Below are positions 1 to 10,002 of a stretch of DNA of 64,000 nt, piece by piece. Where the stretch lies: the NCBI GenBank assembly GCA_025054615.1, contig JANWZO010000013.1:1-64000 (forward strand), read 5' to 3'. The notes beneath the pieces are model-generated. The model searched no databases. It was not told the DNA's origin and saw nothing but the letters and a program-made list of their open reading frames with translations. Within the stretch, counting starts at the first letter, position 1; each line of letters opens with the position of its first letter. The position numbers and the translations under genes were made by a program. The stretch comes from Kiritimatiellia bacterium (GTDB taxonomy: Bacteria > Verrucomicrobiota > Kiritimatiellia > CAIVKH01).

Positions 1-785
1 TTTTGCCAGCCCCCGGCAATCGTCGAATAGGACGCATTCGATTCGATTAGATTTACACAACCGCCTGCTATCGATGAATAGAAAGAATACGGCAAAATCT
101 GGTTGAGATATCCGCCGCCTATCGAAGAATAGGACGCATAGGTATAGATTTGGTTGAATTGACCTCCGGAAATGGTGGCTTGGCTCGCATACTGCTGAAT
201 TTCGTTCTGACCGCCGCCGCCGATGGTCGATCTTTCAACAAACGGGCGAATGCTATTTTGAACGCCTCCGCCAATCGTTGAATAAAATGAGTTTGTTCGA
301 ATTCGATTCCCAGACCCTCCGCCAATTGTCGCGTGCTCCGCGCCTGCTTGAATTTCGTTTTCGACCCCGCCGCCAATGGTTGCATACTTTGCCAAGAGCT
401 GAATTCGATTAAGCGATCCTCCGCTGATGGTCGCATTCGATGCGCTAAATTGGATCGCATTTTGCCAACCGCCAGCAATCGTCGAACCGTCCGCATACGT
501 ATGGATTCGGTTTTGCGATCCGCCTCCGATAGCGGCATAATAAGCGAACGAATGAATGACATTTTCTGATCCACCACCAATCACCGCGAAATACGCGCCT
601 GTTTGAATTAGATTGTTATTCCCGCCCCCTATCGTTGCGTAGTAGGTATTCGCTTCGATCCAATTCTGCCTTCCGCCGCCAATACTCGAATAGTCGGAAT
701 ATGTTTGGATATGGTTTTGTTCTCCTCCGCTGATTGTGGCATACCATACATTCGTTTCGATTCGATTTTCCGCCCCGCCGCCAAT
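1..785 (-). repeat. In-frame 51-bp tandem repeats within the exported protein
   Basis: Fifteen full units and a partial sixteenth, read on the minus strand from 785. Unit starts fall every 51 bases (785, 734 and so on to 20) with no indels. DNA similarity between units is modest, while the protein pattern I-x-G-G-x-x-N-x-I is kept. This suggests old repeats held by structural selection, not recent slippage. Confidence 0.85.
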
Positions 786-1277
786 CGCCGAGTGCAGGGA
801 TTCATCGCCGATCATATTCGATCCCAGGTCCGAATTGAGGACGATGTTATTGGTATGGAGTACGCGCAGCCCGTGCACCGCCCGCGCATACGGCACCGCG
901 AACAGCCGCTCCCGCGGGCTGAGGGTCGAACCGTTGACTTGAACCTCTAGCCACACTTGCGCGTTCGTCAGCGCAGCGTCGAGATTGCCGATCACGCCAT
1001 GTTGACCGATCACCGTCGCATACAGCCCGTCCACCGCTGTCGCGGCATTCGTGCTAGTGTGCAAGAGTACGCCCCCCGTCGAGGCATCGTACATTCGAAA
1101 GACCAAGCTGACCGGCCCGCTGTAAAGATTCGTCCCCAACGCCAGCCGTCCCTGATAGTGAATCATCCCCGGCGCATCCGCCCGCGCCAAGTCGGCTACG
1201 GCCCCGATCAAAAGCATCGCGAACAACCATCCTCGTTTCATCGCCGATTTCCTCCACTTTATGTTCGTAGATTTCAT
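1..1277 (-). CDS. Exported 17-residue-repeat protein (N-terminal part, runs off window)
   Basis: The reverse strand is open from an ATG at 1277 to the left edge, so the gene is 3'-partial. Two starts are in frame: 1277 (AAGGAG 9-10 bases upstream) and 1241 (GGAGGA 7 bases upstream); both give a signal peptide ending near LARA-DAPG. Next comes a conserved segment beginning MIHYQGRL and including VFRMYDASTGG and RLFAVPYARAV, a layout known from exported or tail-fibre-like proteins. From about 785 down to 1 the protein is over 15 tandem units of exactly 17 residues (51 bp), for example IGGGSQNRIHTYADGST, with a conserved I-[GSA]-G-G at the start and N-x-I in the middle. The pattern resembles YadA-head or beta-solenoid repeats. 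I infer a surface or adhesin-like fibre. The function is unknown. Confidence 0.85.
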   Translation of the reverse strand, partial: MKSTNIKWRKSAMKRGWLFAMLLIGAVADLARADAPGMIHYQGRLALGTNLYSGPVSLVFRMYDASTGGVLLHTSTNAATAVDGLYATVIGQHGVIGNLDAALTNAQVWLEVQVNGSTLSPRERLFAVPYARAVHGLRVLHTNNIVLNSDLGSNMIGDESLHSAIGGGAENRIETNVWYATISGGEQNHIQTYSDYSSIGGGRQNWIEANTYYATIGGGNNNLIQTGAYFAVIGGGSENVIHSFAYYAAIGGGSQNRIHTYADGSTIAGGWQNAIQFSASNATISGGSLNRIQLLAKYATIGGGVENEIQAGAEHATIGGGSGNRIRTNSFYSTIGGGVQNSIRPFVERSTIGGGGQNEIQQYASQATISGGQFNQIYTYASYSSIGGGYLNQILPYSFYSSIAGGCVNLIESNASYSTIAGGWQ

Positions 1278-1937
1278 ACGCGTTTTCTCCTTGTCCATGA
1301 CTGTGAAATCGCTCACCTCGGCGCCTCCAGTTCCCGGCTCAATGCCTGGAAGAGTCCCGAAATTTAAGATTACTTTCTTCCATTCGCTCACTGTGTTTCT
1401 CGAGCGCCTCGACGGCGGCAGACAAGACCCCGCCAGCCCTGTGTACCCAACCTTCTGCGGTTATTTCTCGACACCACCCCATGCCCGACTCACCGACTCC
1501 GATGCTCATATATACCCCACATTCACACGCCCACTGTTTCCGCGATCCAGATCTTCTGAAGGGGCACACGCTTACGTGATCGATTCTCAAGTGTGAATTT
1601 TGGGCGGTCAGGTTGGGAACCGCCAATCCAGATTGGGCATATTGGAGGGCGCGGTTTCTCCCGCGCCGATCTTCGACGGCACCGTCCCAGATTCGATTTG
1701 CGGACACCGTGGAAGGCGTCCCTCCGTGAGGAAGGGAGTGCCCGGTTCCACCCTGAGCCGGATACGGTCAGCAAGGAAACCGCTCTTACAGGTGCGGAAT
1801 AGGGAAGGACGGAATTCGCCGCTCCAAATGTTTTATGACAAATGGTCGGCAAGCAGCTCCGGCATTGACATCGCCTAAGACCGCCCGTCCGTTTGGAAAG
1901 AGGATATTTCTAACGAGTCAATACATTGGACATTTCT
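1278..1937. other. Long intergenic stretch without a recognised gene
   Basis: About 660 bases lie between the exported repeat protein and the leuS terminator. Short open frames occur on both strands, but none shows a family resemblance or a consistent ribosome binding site. A few short inverted repeats are visible, for example GGCGGT/ACCGCC around 1602-1623 and GGCGCGG/CCGCGCC near 1649-1669. I could not assign an RNA gene. Confidence 0.4.
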
Positions 1938-1962
1938 AAAAAATTTTTGGCAGACCAAAATT
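1938..1962 (-). terminator. Rho-independent terminator after leuS
   Basis: On the minus strand TTTTGG-TCTG-CCAAAA forms a hairpin followed by ATTTTTT. It lies about 100 bases past the leuS stop codon, in the direction of leuS transcription. Confidence 0.75.
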
Positions 1963-2061
1963 GGCGGGATCCTGCGGGGTGGGGATTCGTCGGCAATCTC
2001 AGCGGATCAGGGCGCAGGAACCCGCAGTCAGTCGCCGCGCGGCTCCAGAAACTTCGGCCCG

Positions 2062-4488
2062 TCAGGACACCACGAAATTGATCAGTCGCTCCGGCACGTA
2101 CACGGTCTTTCGCAGCGTTCGCCCTTCCAGGTGCGCGCGGACGCCGGGCGCTTCGCGCGCGGCCGCCTCGACTACCGATGGCTCCGATCCTTTGGGGACC
2201 GTGATTTTTCCGCGGAGCTTGCCGTTGACCTGCACGGGGATTTCGACTGTCTCCTCCACTAGCAGGGCCGGGTCGTAGTTGGGCCACGGCTCGTAGGCAA
2301 GGGTCGACGAGTGCCCGAGCTTTTCCCAGAGCTCTTCGCAGAGATGGGGCGCGAAGGGGCTCAAAATCAGCACGAACGGCTCGAGGATGGCGCGGGGGCG
2401 GCGTTCCCATTTCTGCGCCTCATTCACAAATTCCATCATCGCGGCGATCGCCGTGTTGAAGCGCATGCCCTCAATGTCCTCAGTCACTTTTTTGATGGTG
2501 GCATGTAGGGCGCGCTGTTGCTCGCGCGTCGGCGGAACGTCGGCGACCGCATCGAGGACCGCGCCGGTGTCCTCGTCGCAGACCAGTCGGTACACGCGGT
2601 TGAGGAACCGGAAAACGCCCTCGACGCCGCGCATGCTCCACGGTTTCACGGCCTCAAGGGGCCCCATGAACATCTCATAAAGCCGCAACGAATCGGCGCC
2701 ATATTCGCGGATGATGTCGTCCGGATTGATGACGTTGCCCCGCGACTTGCTCATCTTCTGGCCGTCTTCGCCGAGGATCATCCCCTGGTTGACCAGCTTC
2801 TGGAAGGGCTCCGGCGTCGACACCAGGCCGCAGTCGTACAACACCTTGTGCCAGAACCGCGCGTAGAGCAGATGCAGTACGGCGTGCTCGGCGCCGCCGA
2901 CGTAGAGATCAACGGGCATCCAGTAGCGTTCCTTCGCGGGGTCCACCAGCGCATGCGGATTCTTCGGATCAATGAACCGCAAGTAGTACCAGCATGAGCC
3001 GGCCCATTGCGGCATCGTGTTGGTCTCGCGCCGCGCGGGCTTTCCGGTTTCGGGATCGGTGGTGTTGACCCATTCCGGAATCGCCGCCAACGGACTTTCG
3101 CCAGTGCCGCTGGGCTTGTAGGACGGAACATCAGGCAAACGAATCGGCAGGTGGTCATACGGCACTGGCTTCGGCTGGCCATCGACGAAAATGATGGGAA
3201 AGGGCTCGCCCCAATAGCGTTGGCGGCTGAACAACCAGTCGCGCAGCTTGTAGTTGACCTTGAAACTGCCCAGTCCGCGTTCTTCCAGCCATTTCACAAT
3301 CCGCTTTTTCGCCTCCGGCGTGGGAAGCCCGTCGATGAGCGGAGAATTGACCGCGATCCCGTCCCCGGTGAAGCCGACTGGATCGGATCCGTCAATGGGC
3401 TGCACCACGACGCGGATCGGCAATTGATGCGCGCGGGCAAATTCGAGGTCCCGCGTGTCGTGCGCGGGCACAGCCATGATCGCGCCGGTGCCGTAGCCGG
3501 CCAGCACGTAGTCGGCGATCCAGACGGGAATTGATTCTCCGTTCACGGGGTTGATCGCGTAGCCCCCTGTAAAGACGCCGGTCTTCGTTTTCTGCAGGTC
3601 GGTTCGTTCGAGGTCGCTCTTCCGCGCGGCGGCCTCCTGATAGGCCCGGACCTCGTCGCGGCGCTCGGGAGTGGTGATGGCCTCCACGAGAGGGTGTTCG
3701 GGCGCGAGCACCATGTAGGTGGCGCCGAACAGCGTGTCTGGCCGCGTGGTGAACACGACGATTTCGTCATCGCGGCCCGCGACCTTGAACCGGACTTCCG
3801 CCCCCTCGGAACGCCCGATCCAGTTCCGCTGCATTTCCTTGATGCTCTCGGGCCAGTCCACTAGATCGAGGTCTTTGAGGAGACGGTCGGCGTACGCAGT
3901 AATTTTGAGCATCCACTGGCGCATCGGTTTGCGGATTACCGGATGGCCGCCGCGTTCCGATTTGCCGTCCACGACCTCCTCGTTCGCAAGCACCGTGCCG
4001 AGGGCGGGACACCAGTTCACTGGCACTTCCGCCTGATACGCCAGGCCCCTTTCATACAGCTTGAGGAAAATCCATTGCGTCCACTTGTAGTAATCTTCGT
4101 CAGTGGTCGCGAATTCGCGATCCCAGTCGTAGGAGAACCCGATTGCCTGCAACTGCGCCCGGAAGCGGGCGATATTTCGGTAGGTTGTCTCGCGCGGGTG
4201 CGTCCCGGTTTCTAGTGCGTACTGTTCAGCCGGCAGGCCGAACGCGTCCCACCCCATCGGGTGCAGCACGTTGAATCCCCTCATCCGCTTGTAGCGGCAG
4301 ACAATATCCGTGGCCGTGTAGCCCTCCGGATGCCCGACATGCAAGCCGGCGCCGCTCGGATACGGGAACATGTCCAGCGCATAAAATTTTGGACGGGAGG
4401 GGTCCGGCTCATCCGGCGTTCGGAACGTCTTGTTCTCAAGCCAGTAACGCTGCCATTTGGGTTCGATTTTCTGAAAGGGATACGCCAT
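2062..4488 (-). CDS. leuS: Leucyl-tRNA synthetase
   Basis: Class I aminoacyl-tRNA synthetase that charges tRNA-Leu in the cytoplasm. The 808-residue length fits bacterial LeuRS. The HIGH-type motif lies in [16 protein letters not shown] near residue 45, the CP1 editing insertion follows ([20 protein letters not shown]), and KMSKS is in [10 protein letters not shown]. The anticodon-binding and C-terminal domains are present through to residues [11 protein letters not shown]. It is transcribed leftwards with a terminator about 100 bases downstream. The upstream neighbour is divergent. Confidence 0.97.
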   Translation of the reverse strand: MAYPFQKIEPKWQRYWLENKTFRTPDEPDPSRPKFYALDMFPYPSGAGLHVGHPEGYTATDIVCRYKRMRGFNVLHPMGWDAFGLPAEQYALETGTHPRETTYRNIARFRAQLQAIGFSYDWDREFATTDEDYYKWTQWIFLKLYERGLAYQAEVPVNWCPALGTVLANEEVVDGKSERGGHPVIRKPMRQWMLKITAYADRLLKDLDLVDWPESIKEMQRNWIGRSEGAEVRFKVAGRDDEIVVFTTRPDTLFGATYMVLAPEHPLVEAITTPERRDEVRAYQEAAARKSDLERTDLQKTKTGVFTGGYAINPVNGESIPVWIADYVLAGYGTGAIMAVPAHDTRDLEFARAHQLPIRVVVQPIDGSDPVGFTGDGIAVNSPLIDGLPTPEAKKRIVKWLEERGLGSFKVNYKLRDWLFSRQRYWGEPFPIIFVDGQPKPVPYDHLPIRLPDVPSYKPSGTGESPLAAIPEWVNTTDPETGKPARRETNTMPQWAGSCWYYLRFIDPKNPHALVDPAKERYWMPVDLYVGGAEHAVLHLLYARFWHKVLYDCGLVSTPEPFQKLVNQGMILGEDGQKMSKSRGNVINPDDIIREYGADSLRLYEMFMGPLEAVKPWSMRGVEGVFRFLNRVYRLVCDEDTGAVLDAVADVPPTREQQRALHATIKKVTEDIEGMRFNTAIAAMMEFVNEAQKWERRPRAILEPFVLILSPFAPHLCEELWEKLGHSSTLAYEPWPNYDPALLVEETVEIPVQVNGKLRGKITVPKGSEPSVVEAAAREAPGVRAHLEGRTLRKTVYVPERLINFVVS

Positions 4489-4544
4489 AGAACCGGCGAA
4501 TGGTGAGTTGTCGGTAATGTTGGGTCAATGGCAAACCGCCTCCC

Positions 4545-4573
4545 TTGCCGACCGGCTTCGGGCGGGGTACGCT
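4545..4573 (+). promoter_or_regulatory. Candidate sigma70 promoter, LamG-domain gene
   Basis: TTGCCG, 17-base spacer, TACGCT. The -10 box ends 10 bases before the ATG at 4584 and no Shine-Dalgarno is seen, so transcription would start at or a few bases before the start codon. Confidence 0.45.
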
Positions 4574-4583
4574 TTTATCCGCT

Positions 4584-5702
4584 ATGAAACTTGCATCCGT
4601 GTTTCTCTCCTTTCTCGCGTGCGCCGCGACGGCCCGTGCTGATTTGACCGACGGACTGCTGGCGGCGTACTTCTTCGACGGCAACGCCGAAGACGCCTCC
4701 GGCCGCGGCCACGACGCGCAGCTCATCGGCGCAACGTTCACCGTCGATCGGCACGGAAATCCGAACGGAGCCCTGTGGCTGGATGGACAGGGCGCCTATG
4801 CGGCAACGCCCGTCTCCGGGAAGCGATTCCCAATCGCCTTCTCGTTCTGGCTCCGCCTGGACGCTCGCCGCGGTGAACGGGCCTTCTCGGTCGTCGACAG
4901 CGGGATCGGCAACGCCTTCGGCCACAGTTTTGTCATTGGCAACAACGCACGGACCTTCAACGCGAATCTTGCCGTGCCGGCCCGTTTCCGTTCCGGAGAG
5001 TGGGCGCACGTGGTCGTGTCTTACGGTCCAAAGCTCCAAGTGTTCGTGAACGGGGAGCTGGCCGGTGAGCGGGATTATTCAGAGGATGACTCCTATATCG
5101 CCGGAAATTTCCAGCTCGGACGTCACCTCGACAGCGAAGATCCGCGTTTCTTCCACGGCGCCATCGATGACGTGCTGATTTACGCTCGCACCCTTCAGGC
5201 CGACGAAGTCCGCGCTCTGTATGCCGAGGGACCTCGGGTCGCCGCCGACATCCGGGCAGCCGCCGAACTGCGCCGGCGCGTGCTGGCGGCCCTCGCCGCT
5301 CGCTCCGTAGCTTCAGAGGGGATGGAGTCCTCCGCCGATGACCCGCGCCCGATCTTCGTCGCGGCCAGCAGCGGAGCCGAACCGCACACCAATGTTTGGC
5401 ATGTTGTGGATCGCGATCCCGATTCCCTCTGGTCGGGCGCCGCCGGTGAGCCCGCATGGTGGATCGCGGCCGAATTTCATCCGTCTCTCGCCCTGAAGAA
5501 TCTCGTTGTGGAAACCCCGGACGGGATCGCCACAAACACCAGGATCTTTATCAGTGAAACGGCCGATGAATGGCCCGAATTCGATCCGGTCGACGCAAAA
5601 TTCGACCCTCCGACAGCGCGGTTCATTCTCGTCACGTTCCCGCCAGACGAGGGCGGCCAGCCGCCGACGGTCACCGAAATCCGTTGGAACGCTGAAGAGT
5701 AG
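4584..5702 (+). CDS. Exported LamG-like jelly-roll protein
   Basis: 372 residues. The start at 4584 gives a clean signal peptide (MKLASVFLSFLACAATARA). Residues about 25-210 carry a LamG/concanavalin-like fold pattern: GLLAAYFFDGNAEDASG, AFSFWLRLD, WAHVVVSYG, VFVNGELAG, GAIDDVLIYARTLQADEVRALY. The rest resembles a discoidin (F5/8-type) sandwich, with WHVVDRDPDSLWSG and IAAEF followed by a closing VTEIRW. Both folds usually bind carbohydrate. The natural ligand is not evident. The gene is monocistronic, divergent from leuS, and precedes a tRNA gene. Confidence 0.8.
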   Translation: MKLASVFLSFLACAATARADLTDGLLAAYFFDGNAEDASGRGHDAQLIGATFTVDRHGNPNGALWLDGQGAYAATPVSGKRFPIAFSFWLRLDARRGERAFSVVDSGIGNAFGHSFVIGNNARTFNANLAVPARFRSGEWAHVVVSYGPKLQVFVNGELAGERDYSEDDSYIAGNFQLGRHLDSEDPRFFHGAIDDVLIYARTLQADEVRALYAEGPRVAADIRAAAELRRRVLAALAARSVASEGMESSADDPRPIFVAASSGAEPHTNVWHVVDRDPDSLWSGAAGEPAWWIAAEFHPSLALKNLVVETPDGIATNTRIFISETADEWPEFDPVDAKFDPPTARFILVTFPPDEGGQPPTVTEIRWNAEE

Positions 5703-5786
5703 AAATTATCGTTCTGCTCCCTGCTCCCCGATCGGCGCGGCGCCGCCGACAATGGGATGCCGCCATCGAAGCCGAGGGGGCGGTTC

Positions 5787-5815
5787 TTGACGGAAATCGC
5801 ACGCCATTGCAACAT
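5787..5815 (+). promoter_or_regulatory. Candidate promoter of the tRNA-Gly gene
   Basis: TTGACG, 17-base spacer, CAACAT. The predicted start would be about 6 bases before the mature tRNA 5' end at 5828. Confidence 0.45.
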
Positions 5816-5827
5816 GTGAGGTTATCT

Positions 5828-5901
5828 GCGGGTGTAGCTTAGTGGTAAAGTCCCAGCCTTCCAAGCTGGTCACGCGGGTTCGATTCCCGCCACCCGCTCC
5901 A
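5828..5901 (+). tRNA. tRNA-Gly (anticodon TCC)
   Basis: A full cloverleaf is visible. The acceptor GCGGGTG pairs with CACCCGC. The anticodon stem CCAGC/GCTGG encloses CTTCCAA, giving anticodon TCC. The T arm contains GGTTCGATTCC. Discriminator T is followed by an encoded CCA. Confidence 0.97.
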
Positions 5902-5940
5902 CTCTTTTCCCGCCTCACACGGAAGCCGGCCCCGTCCGCT

Positions 5941-7656
5941 TCAACGCAATACGGTATCGATTCCCATCGCGCGTTCGTGCGCGAAGTCCGGCAGGGCGCG
6001 AAGCCGGGACAGCCGCAAAATCGGCCGGAACCAGGACAGCAGGCGGATCGTCACGATGTGATCCAGGAGGCGGCGGTAGCCCCGCTGGTCCCGGATTAGA
6101 ATTGCGGCTACCCTCCGCATGCGGCGCCGCGAGAGGCGGAGCGGCCCGAGGTCAAGATTCACGGTGAAGGACCGGCCGCTCCGCTGTCGGTAGGCAGCCA
6201 CGGCGTCGAGCAGCATGGCGCGCGTGTCCTCGTCGAATTCGCCAAAGAAATACTGCCGGGCCGCACGCAGCACGGAAAAGGTCTCGCGCTGAAATTGGAT
6301 ATCCTCCGAAGGGAGGCCCAGTTCCTGGGCCAGGTGTTCCATCCTCGCCAGATCCGTCAGCGCGCGGTCCGCCTCGGCGATCGCTCGCGCGGGATCAACA
6401 ACAAAGGCGCGTAGGAGCTTTCGAATATAGGACGTGATCAGGATCTGGTCCCAATGGACGGTCAGCAGCGGCGGCACGCGCAATCGGCGGAAGAACAGCT
6501 TCCGCTGGGCAAATTCCCGAACGTAAAGCCCCAGCTTGATGACGCGTTCCGACGTTTCGAAAAACTCCACAAACAAATCCCATCGGCCGGTTCCGAACCG
6601 CTCGGAGAAAACACGGCGGAGCGCCCCCTCGACGGATAGGCCGTCCCGAAACAAATATAAGGCGACCTCTGTATTAATCTCGTTCCAGAGCCCCTCCGGC
6701 TCGAGGTAACTCAACCGACGAAATGGCGTCCAACCGCCGGTCTGGCACCACACCATGATGCCCAGCATGTTCGAGGCGGATTTGAGCGCGTCGCGATAGG
6801 CCGCGTAATCGCCGCCGATAAACGACGGAAACTCGCCGCAACCCTCGTATTCGCGGCGAGCCTGTAGCTCCACCACCTTCTGATGGGCGCTTCTGAAAAA
6901 ATGCTGATTCAGCGGCAGGTACCGGAAAAAGTCCGACTCTCCATATTTCATCGACAGCACCAGCGCGGGGCTGTCCACACCGCCGAACGTCTCCGTGAAC
7001 GTGTCGCGATTCCACATCAGGTCGCCAATCCGATAAGCTCCGACCGACCACGTTCGGAAGAGGAGAAGCCGACGGTGCCGTTCCGCCACCGGCAGCGCCG
7101 CCCGCAAGAAGGCGCGCGCATGGCGTGGGTGTCGAATCACCAGGCGGCTCCGGAAGTCCCCGCGGACGTCTCGCCCGTCGGATTCCCCGATGCGGACGAT
7201 CAAACCCGCAATCTCGGGGAATTCCGAAAACAGTGCCTCCATGACGTCAGCGAAGAACGCGGAAACCCGGCGGGGCGAGTCGCCCACTTCGCGCTCGAGG
7301 ACTTCGTTGTAAAACATCACATCGGACGTGATGAATACCCGCAAGCCGCGCTCGCGCGCCGTGTTGAAGAGACGGCGATATTCCTGCCGATAGGCCGCCA
7401 GCTTTTCCCGAAGGGGCGTCGGATACGACGGGTGGTCATAGAGATGGGCCGCATCGTCGAGCGTAATCGCGTTGTAGCCGACCGCGGCCACGCGCGCACA
7501 AAACCGGTCGAAATCTTCGTGGATACGGTCCCAGATGGATCGGGGCAGCGCGCCGTCCTTTTCGAGATGGACGAACGGGATCTTGGACCAATTCGCGCGG
7601 ATTTTGGGATGAGCGCGAAAAAAGGGGCCGATCCCGTCGATCAAGAAGAGATTCAC
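5941..7656 (-). CDS. Putative glycoside hydrolase, GH67 alpha-glucuronidase-like
   Basis: 571 residues, no signal peptide. The middle of the protein resembles the GH67 alpha-glucuronidase TIM barrel: a segment ending LVLSMKYGESDFF, then a hydrophobic loop, VVELQARREYEGCGEFP, and MVWCQTGGWTPF. Typical GH67 enzymes are longer (about 650-700 residues), and I cannot place the catalytic acids with certainty. The C-terminal third is helical. The start overlaps the stop of the 2-hydroxyacid dehydrogenase gene by four bases (ATGA), so the two are translationally coupled at the end of the leu operon. The substrate is unknown; a uronic acid or related sugar is a guess. Confidence 0.55.
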   Translation of the reverse strand: MNLFLIDGIGPFFRAHPKIRANWSKIPFVHLEKDGALPRSIWDRIHEDFDRFCARVAAVGYNAITLDDAAHLYDHPSYPTPLREKLAAYRQEYRRLFNTARERGLRVFITSDVMFYNEVLEREVGDSPRRVSAFFADVMEALFSEFPEIAGLIVRIGESDGRDVRGDFRSRLVIRHPRHARAFLRAALPVAERHRRLLLFRTWSVGAYRIGDLMWNRDTFTETFGGVDSPALVLSMKYGESDFFRYLPLNQHFFRSAHQKVVELQARREYEGCGEFPSFIGGDYAAYRDALKSASNMLGIMVWCQTGGWTPFRRLSYLEPEGLWNEINTEVALYLFRDGLSVEGALRRVFSERFGTGRWDLFVEFFETSERVIKLGLYVREFAQRKLFFRRLRVPPLLTVHWDQILITSYIRKLLRAFVVDPARAIAEADRALTDLARMEHLAQELGLPSEDIQFQRETFSVLRAARQYFFGEFDEDTRAMLLDAVAAYRQRSGRSFTVNLDLGPLRLSRRRMRRVAAILIRDQRGYRRLLDHIVTIRLLSWFRPILRLSRLRALPDFAHERAMGIDTVLR

Positions 7657-8597
7657 AGCGCGGCCGCTCGTTTTTCGACAAATTGCCGCAACTTGTCCGC
7701 CACTGTGCGGACAATCCTTTCACGGGCTGCAACTGTCCCCCAGCCGAGATGCGGCGTGATGAGGCACCGCGGCGCGCGCAGCAGGGGATTCTTCGGCGAG
7801 GGCGGCTCTTCGCTCAACACATCGACGGCCGCACCAGCGATTCGCCCGGCCCGCAACGCAGCAGCCAGCGCGGTTTCGTCGATCAGCGCACCATGTGCGG
7901 TGTTGATCAAAAACGCGCTCTTTTTCATGCGGTGAAGGAAAGCCTCGTTCACCAGGTGTTCCGTCGCCGGCGTCCGAATGGCATGGAGGCTGACGACATC
8001 GCTCCGCGAGGCCAGCTCCTCGAGCGGCACAAGCTGCACATGCGGCGGCGCCTCTCGAATGAAAGGATCATGCGCCAAAACCTCCATCCCAAAGGCGGCT
8101 GCCATACGCGCCACAGCGGTACCGATTCGCCCCAGGCCCACCAGGCCGATCGTCCGGCCCTGTAGCTCGGTCAGCGCATGCAGGCGAAAGGTGAAATCGG
8201 GCCCGCGGCACCAGCGACCGCCCCGGACGAGGTGTGCGTGGTGGCCGACGCCGTGAGTCAGCTCAAGCAATAGGGCCATCGCCAACTGAGCCGTCGACTC
8301 GACGTCCGCGCCGGCGGCATCCGCCACTTCAATCCCCCGTTTCCGCGCAATTTCAACGTTCACGTGCGACGGGTCGGAGCCGAGCACACCGATGAAACGC
8401 AATTGGCCCAGGTGCCGGATGATCTCCCGATTCAGCGGCGTACGAACGGTGAGCACCGCATCCGCCAATCTCGCTCGCGCCTCCACCTGTTCCGGCGACG
8501 TCCGGTCGTAGACAGTCAGACTGCCCATGGACTCAAAGGGCGCCCAGGACAGGTCTCCCGGATTCAGCGCGTAACCGTCCAGGACGACAATGTTCAT
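7653..8597 (-). CDS. D-2-hydroxyacid dehydrogenase, NAD-binding
   Basis: 314 residues, typical of the D-2-hydroxyacid dehydrogenase family (glycerate, lactate or phosphoglycerate type). The Rossmann motif is GLVGLGRIGTAVARMAAAFG near residue 150. The catalytic triad is visible as Arg in HAIRTPATEH, Glu in LSEEPP and His in ITPHLGWGT. There is no ACT regulatory domain, so it is not a long SerA. It overlaps the upstream RNase H-like gene and the downstream GH67-like gene by four bases each. The substrate is not determinable from sequence; a hydroxypyruvate/glycerate type is plausible. Confidence 0.85.
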   Translation of the reverse strand: MNIVVLDGYALNPGDLSWAPFESMGSLTVYDRTSPEQVEARARLADAVLTVRTPLNREIIRHLGQLRFIGVLGSDPSHVNVEIARKRGIEVADAAGADVESTAQLAMALLLELTHGVGHHAHLVRGGRWCRGPDFTFRLHALTELQGRTIGLVGLGRIGTAVARMAAAFGMEVLAHDPFIREAPPHVQLVPLEELASRSDVVSLHAIRTPATEHLVNEAFLHRMKKSAFLINTAHGALIDETALAAALRAGRIAGAAVDVLSEEPPSPKNPLLRAPRCLITPHLGWGTVAARERIVRTVADKLRQFVEKRAAAL

Positions 8598-9325
8598 GGC
8601 GGGTCGAGGGCCAATCGTTCTTGATGTCGCGCAAACATCCAGTCCGCGAGGACCCGGAGGTTTCGCACATCCTCCTCATTATACGCCAGAAGCCGCGCGA
8701 GCGATGCGTGCGATCCCTCTAGAACCCATTCGCGCCATAGCCGGACGGCGTCCCAGCCGTCCAGACCGTCCGTTTCCGGACTGCGGGCCAGGCCGAGCGC
8801 CTTCTCCACCCGCTTCAACCCGCCCCGAAGCCCCAGCCGCTGAAGCGGATATCGCAAATCCAAATGAAGATGATTGCGGAGCCGGTGTGTGAACCGCGCG
8901 CGGAGAAGTGGCAGGTCAAACAATGACCCATTGAACGTCACCAGCAGAGGGAACGATTCGAGGTAATCCGCCGCCTCTTGCAGATTCTCGCCGGCGACAA
9001 ACGCGCGGTAGCGCCGCCCGTCATAGGCGCCGATCACCGTGATCGATTCGGGACCCATTCCGCCATCGGTCTCGAGGTCCACAAAGAGCGCGCGGTCCGC
9101 CAGCTCGCCCCACACGCGCCACTTGTACGCCGCCGGAATCGCCCGCTCGAACCACGCCCAGTTGCCCGCCTCGTAGGCCCTAATTGATTGCTCGAGCACG
9201 TCCCGCTGGTCGGCACTGCAATCGGATTCTAGGGCCTTCGCCCAATCCGAGAGGCCCCTCGCCCACCAACGACGCTCGGTCCGCTCGCCGACGCCCGGGA
9301 GGTGGACAAACGTGCGGCGCAGCAT
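8594..9325 (-). CDS. RNase H-like (YprB-type) putative exonuclease
   Basis: 243 residues. The N-terminus (HLPGVGERTERRWWARGLSDW) matches the helix-hairpin-like start of YprB/RNase_H_2 proteins. The DEDD-type core follows: FVDLETDGG, LVTFNGSLFDLPLL, and a C-terminal YNEEDVRNLRVL containing the final acidic residue. The family is predicted to be 3'-5' exonucleases; the biological substrate is not known. The gene starts 14 bases after leuD and overlaps the next gene by four bases, so it belongs to the leu transcription unit without an evident metabolic link. Confidence 0.75.
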   Translation of the reverse strand: MLRRTFVHLPGVGERTERRWWARGLSDWAKALESDCSADQRDVLEQSIRAYEAGNWAWFERAIPAAYKWRVWGELADRALFVDLETDGGMGPESITVIGAYDGRRYRAFVAGENLQEAADYLESFPLLVTFNGSLFDLPLLRARFTHRLRNHLHLDLRYPLQRLGLRGGLKRVEKALGLARSPETDGLDGWDAVRLWREWVLEGSHASLARLLAYNEEDVRNLRVLADWMFARHQERLALDPP

Positions 9326-9339
9326 CGGCGCCCCGCCGG

Positions 9340-9978
9340 TCAGGCCGGCATTTGCACGTTGTGCCGCGCCTCAAACGCGGCGATGTCCGCCTCGTGCTCG
9401 AGTGTCAACGCAATTTCATCCAGACCGTGACGGAGGTGCGTCTTGACGACCGGGTCGATGTCGAAATGGAACGCGATCTCCTCCGGCAGGTGGAGCACGA
9501 CGCGCTGCTCGTCCAAATCGATCGTCGCCTCCAGCCCTTTGTTGCGCTCGACCATATCGAAGATGGTGTCCACCTCCGCGGCGGACAGTTCAACCGTCAG
9601 AAGACCGTTCTTGACGGCATTGTTGCGGAAGATGTCCGCAAAGCCCGGCACCATCGCGCCGCCAATCTCCTGCCTCGGCGCGATCACGGCGCGAAATCCG
9701 TATTGCATGACCGCCCACACCGCATGTTCACGACTCGAACCGCAACCGAAGTTGTTTCGGACCACGAGAATGGATGCCCCCTTGTATCGGGGCTGGTTGA
9801 GCACAAAATTTGGATCCGGCTCCCCGTTGGGCAGGTACCGCCAGTCGAAAAACAGGCTCTCGCCGAAGCCGGTGCGCTTGATCGATTTCAGGAACTGCTT
9901 GGGAATGATGGCGTCCGTATCCACATTTGCGCGGTCCAAAATCGCCACCAATCCACGGTGCGTTGAGAAAGGTTCCAT
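9340..9978 (-). CDS. leuD: 3-isopropylmalate dehydratase small subunit
   Basis: 212 residues. Swivel domain of isopropylmalate isomerase; with LeuC it converts 2-isopropylmalate to 3-isopropylmalate in leucine synthesis. Recognisable segments are [38 protein letters not shown] and the [15 protein letters not shown] region. It lies 24 bases after leuC in the same operon. Confidence 0.95.
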   Translation of the reverse strand: MEPFSTHRGLVAILDRANVDTDAIIPKQFLKSIKRTGFGESLFFDWRYLPNGEPDPNFVLNQPRYKGASILVVRNNFGCGSSREHAVWAVMQYGFRAVIAPRQEIGGAMVPGFADIFRNNAVKNGLLTVELSAAEVDTIFDMVERNKGLEATIDLDEQRVVLHLPEEIAFHFDIDPVVKTHLRHGLDEIALTLEHEADIAAFEARHNVQMPA

Positions 9979-10002
9979 GCGAAGCCGTCCTCCCTGGAGT
10001 TT

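Noticed and set aside
119-580. A 153-residue reverse-strand open frame.
   Set aside because: It is a shadow in another frame of the 17-residue-repeat protein, caused by the 51-bp period.
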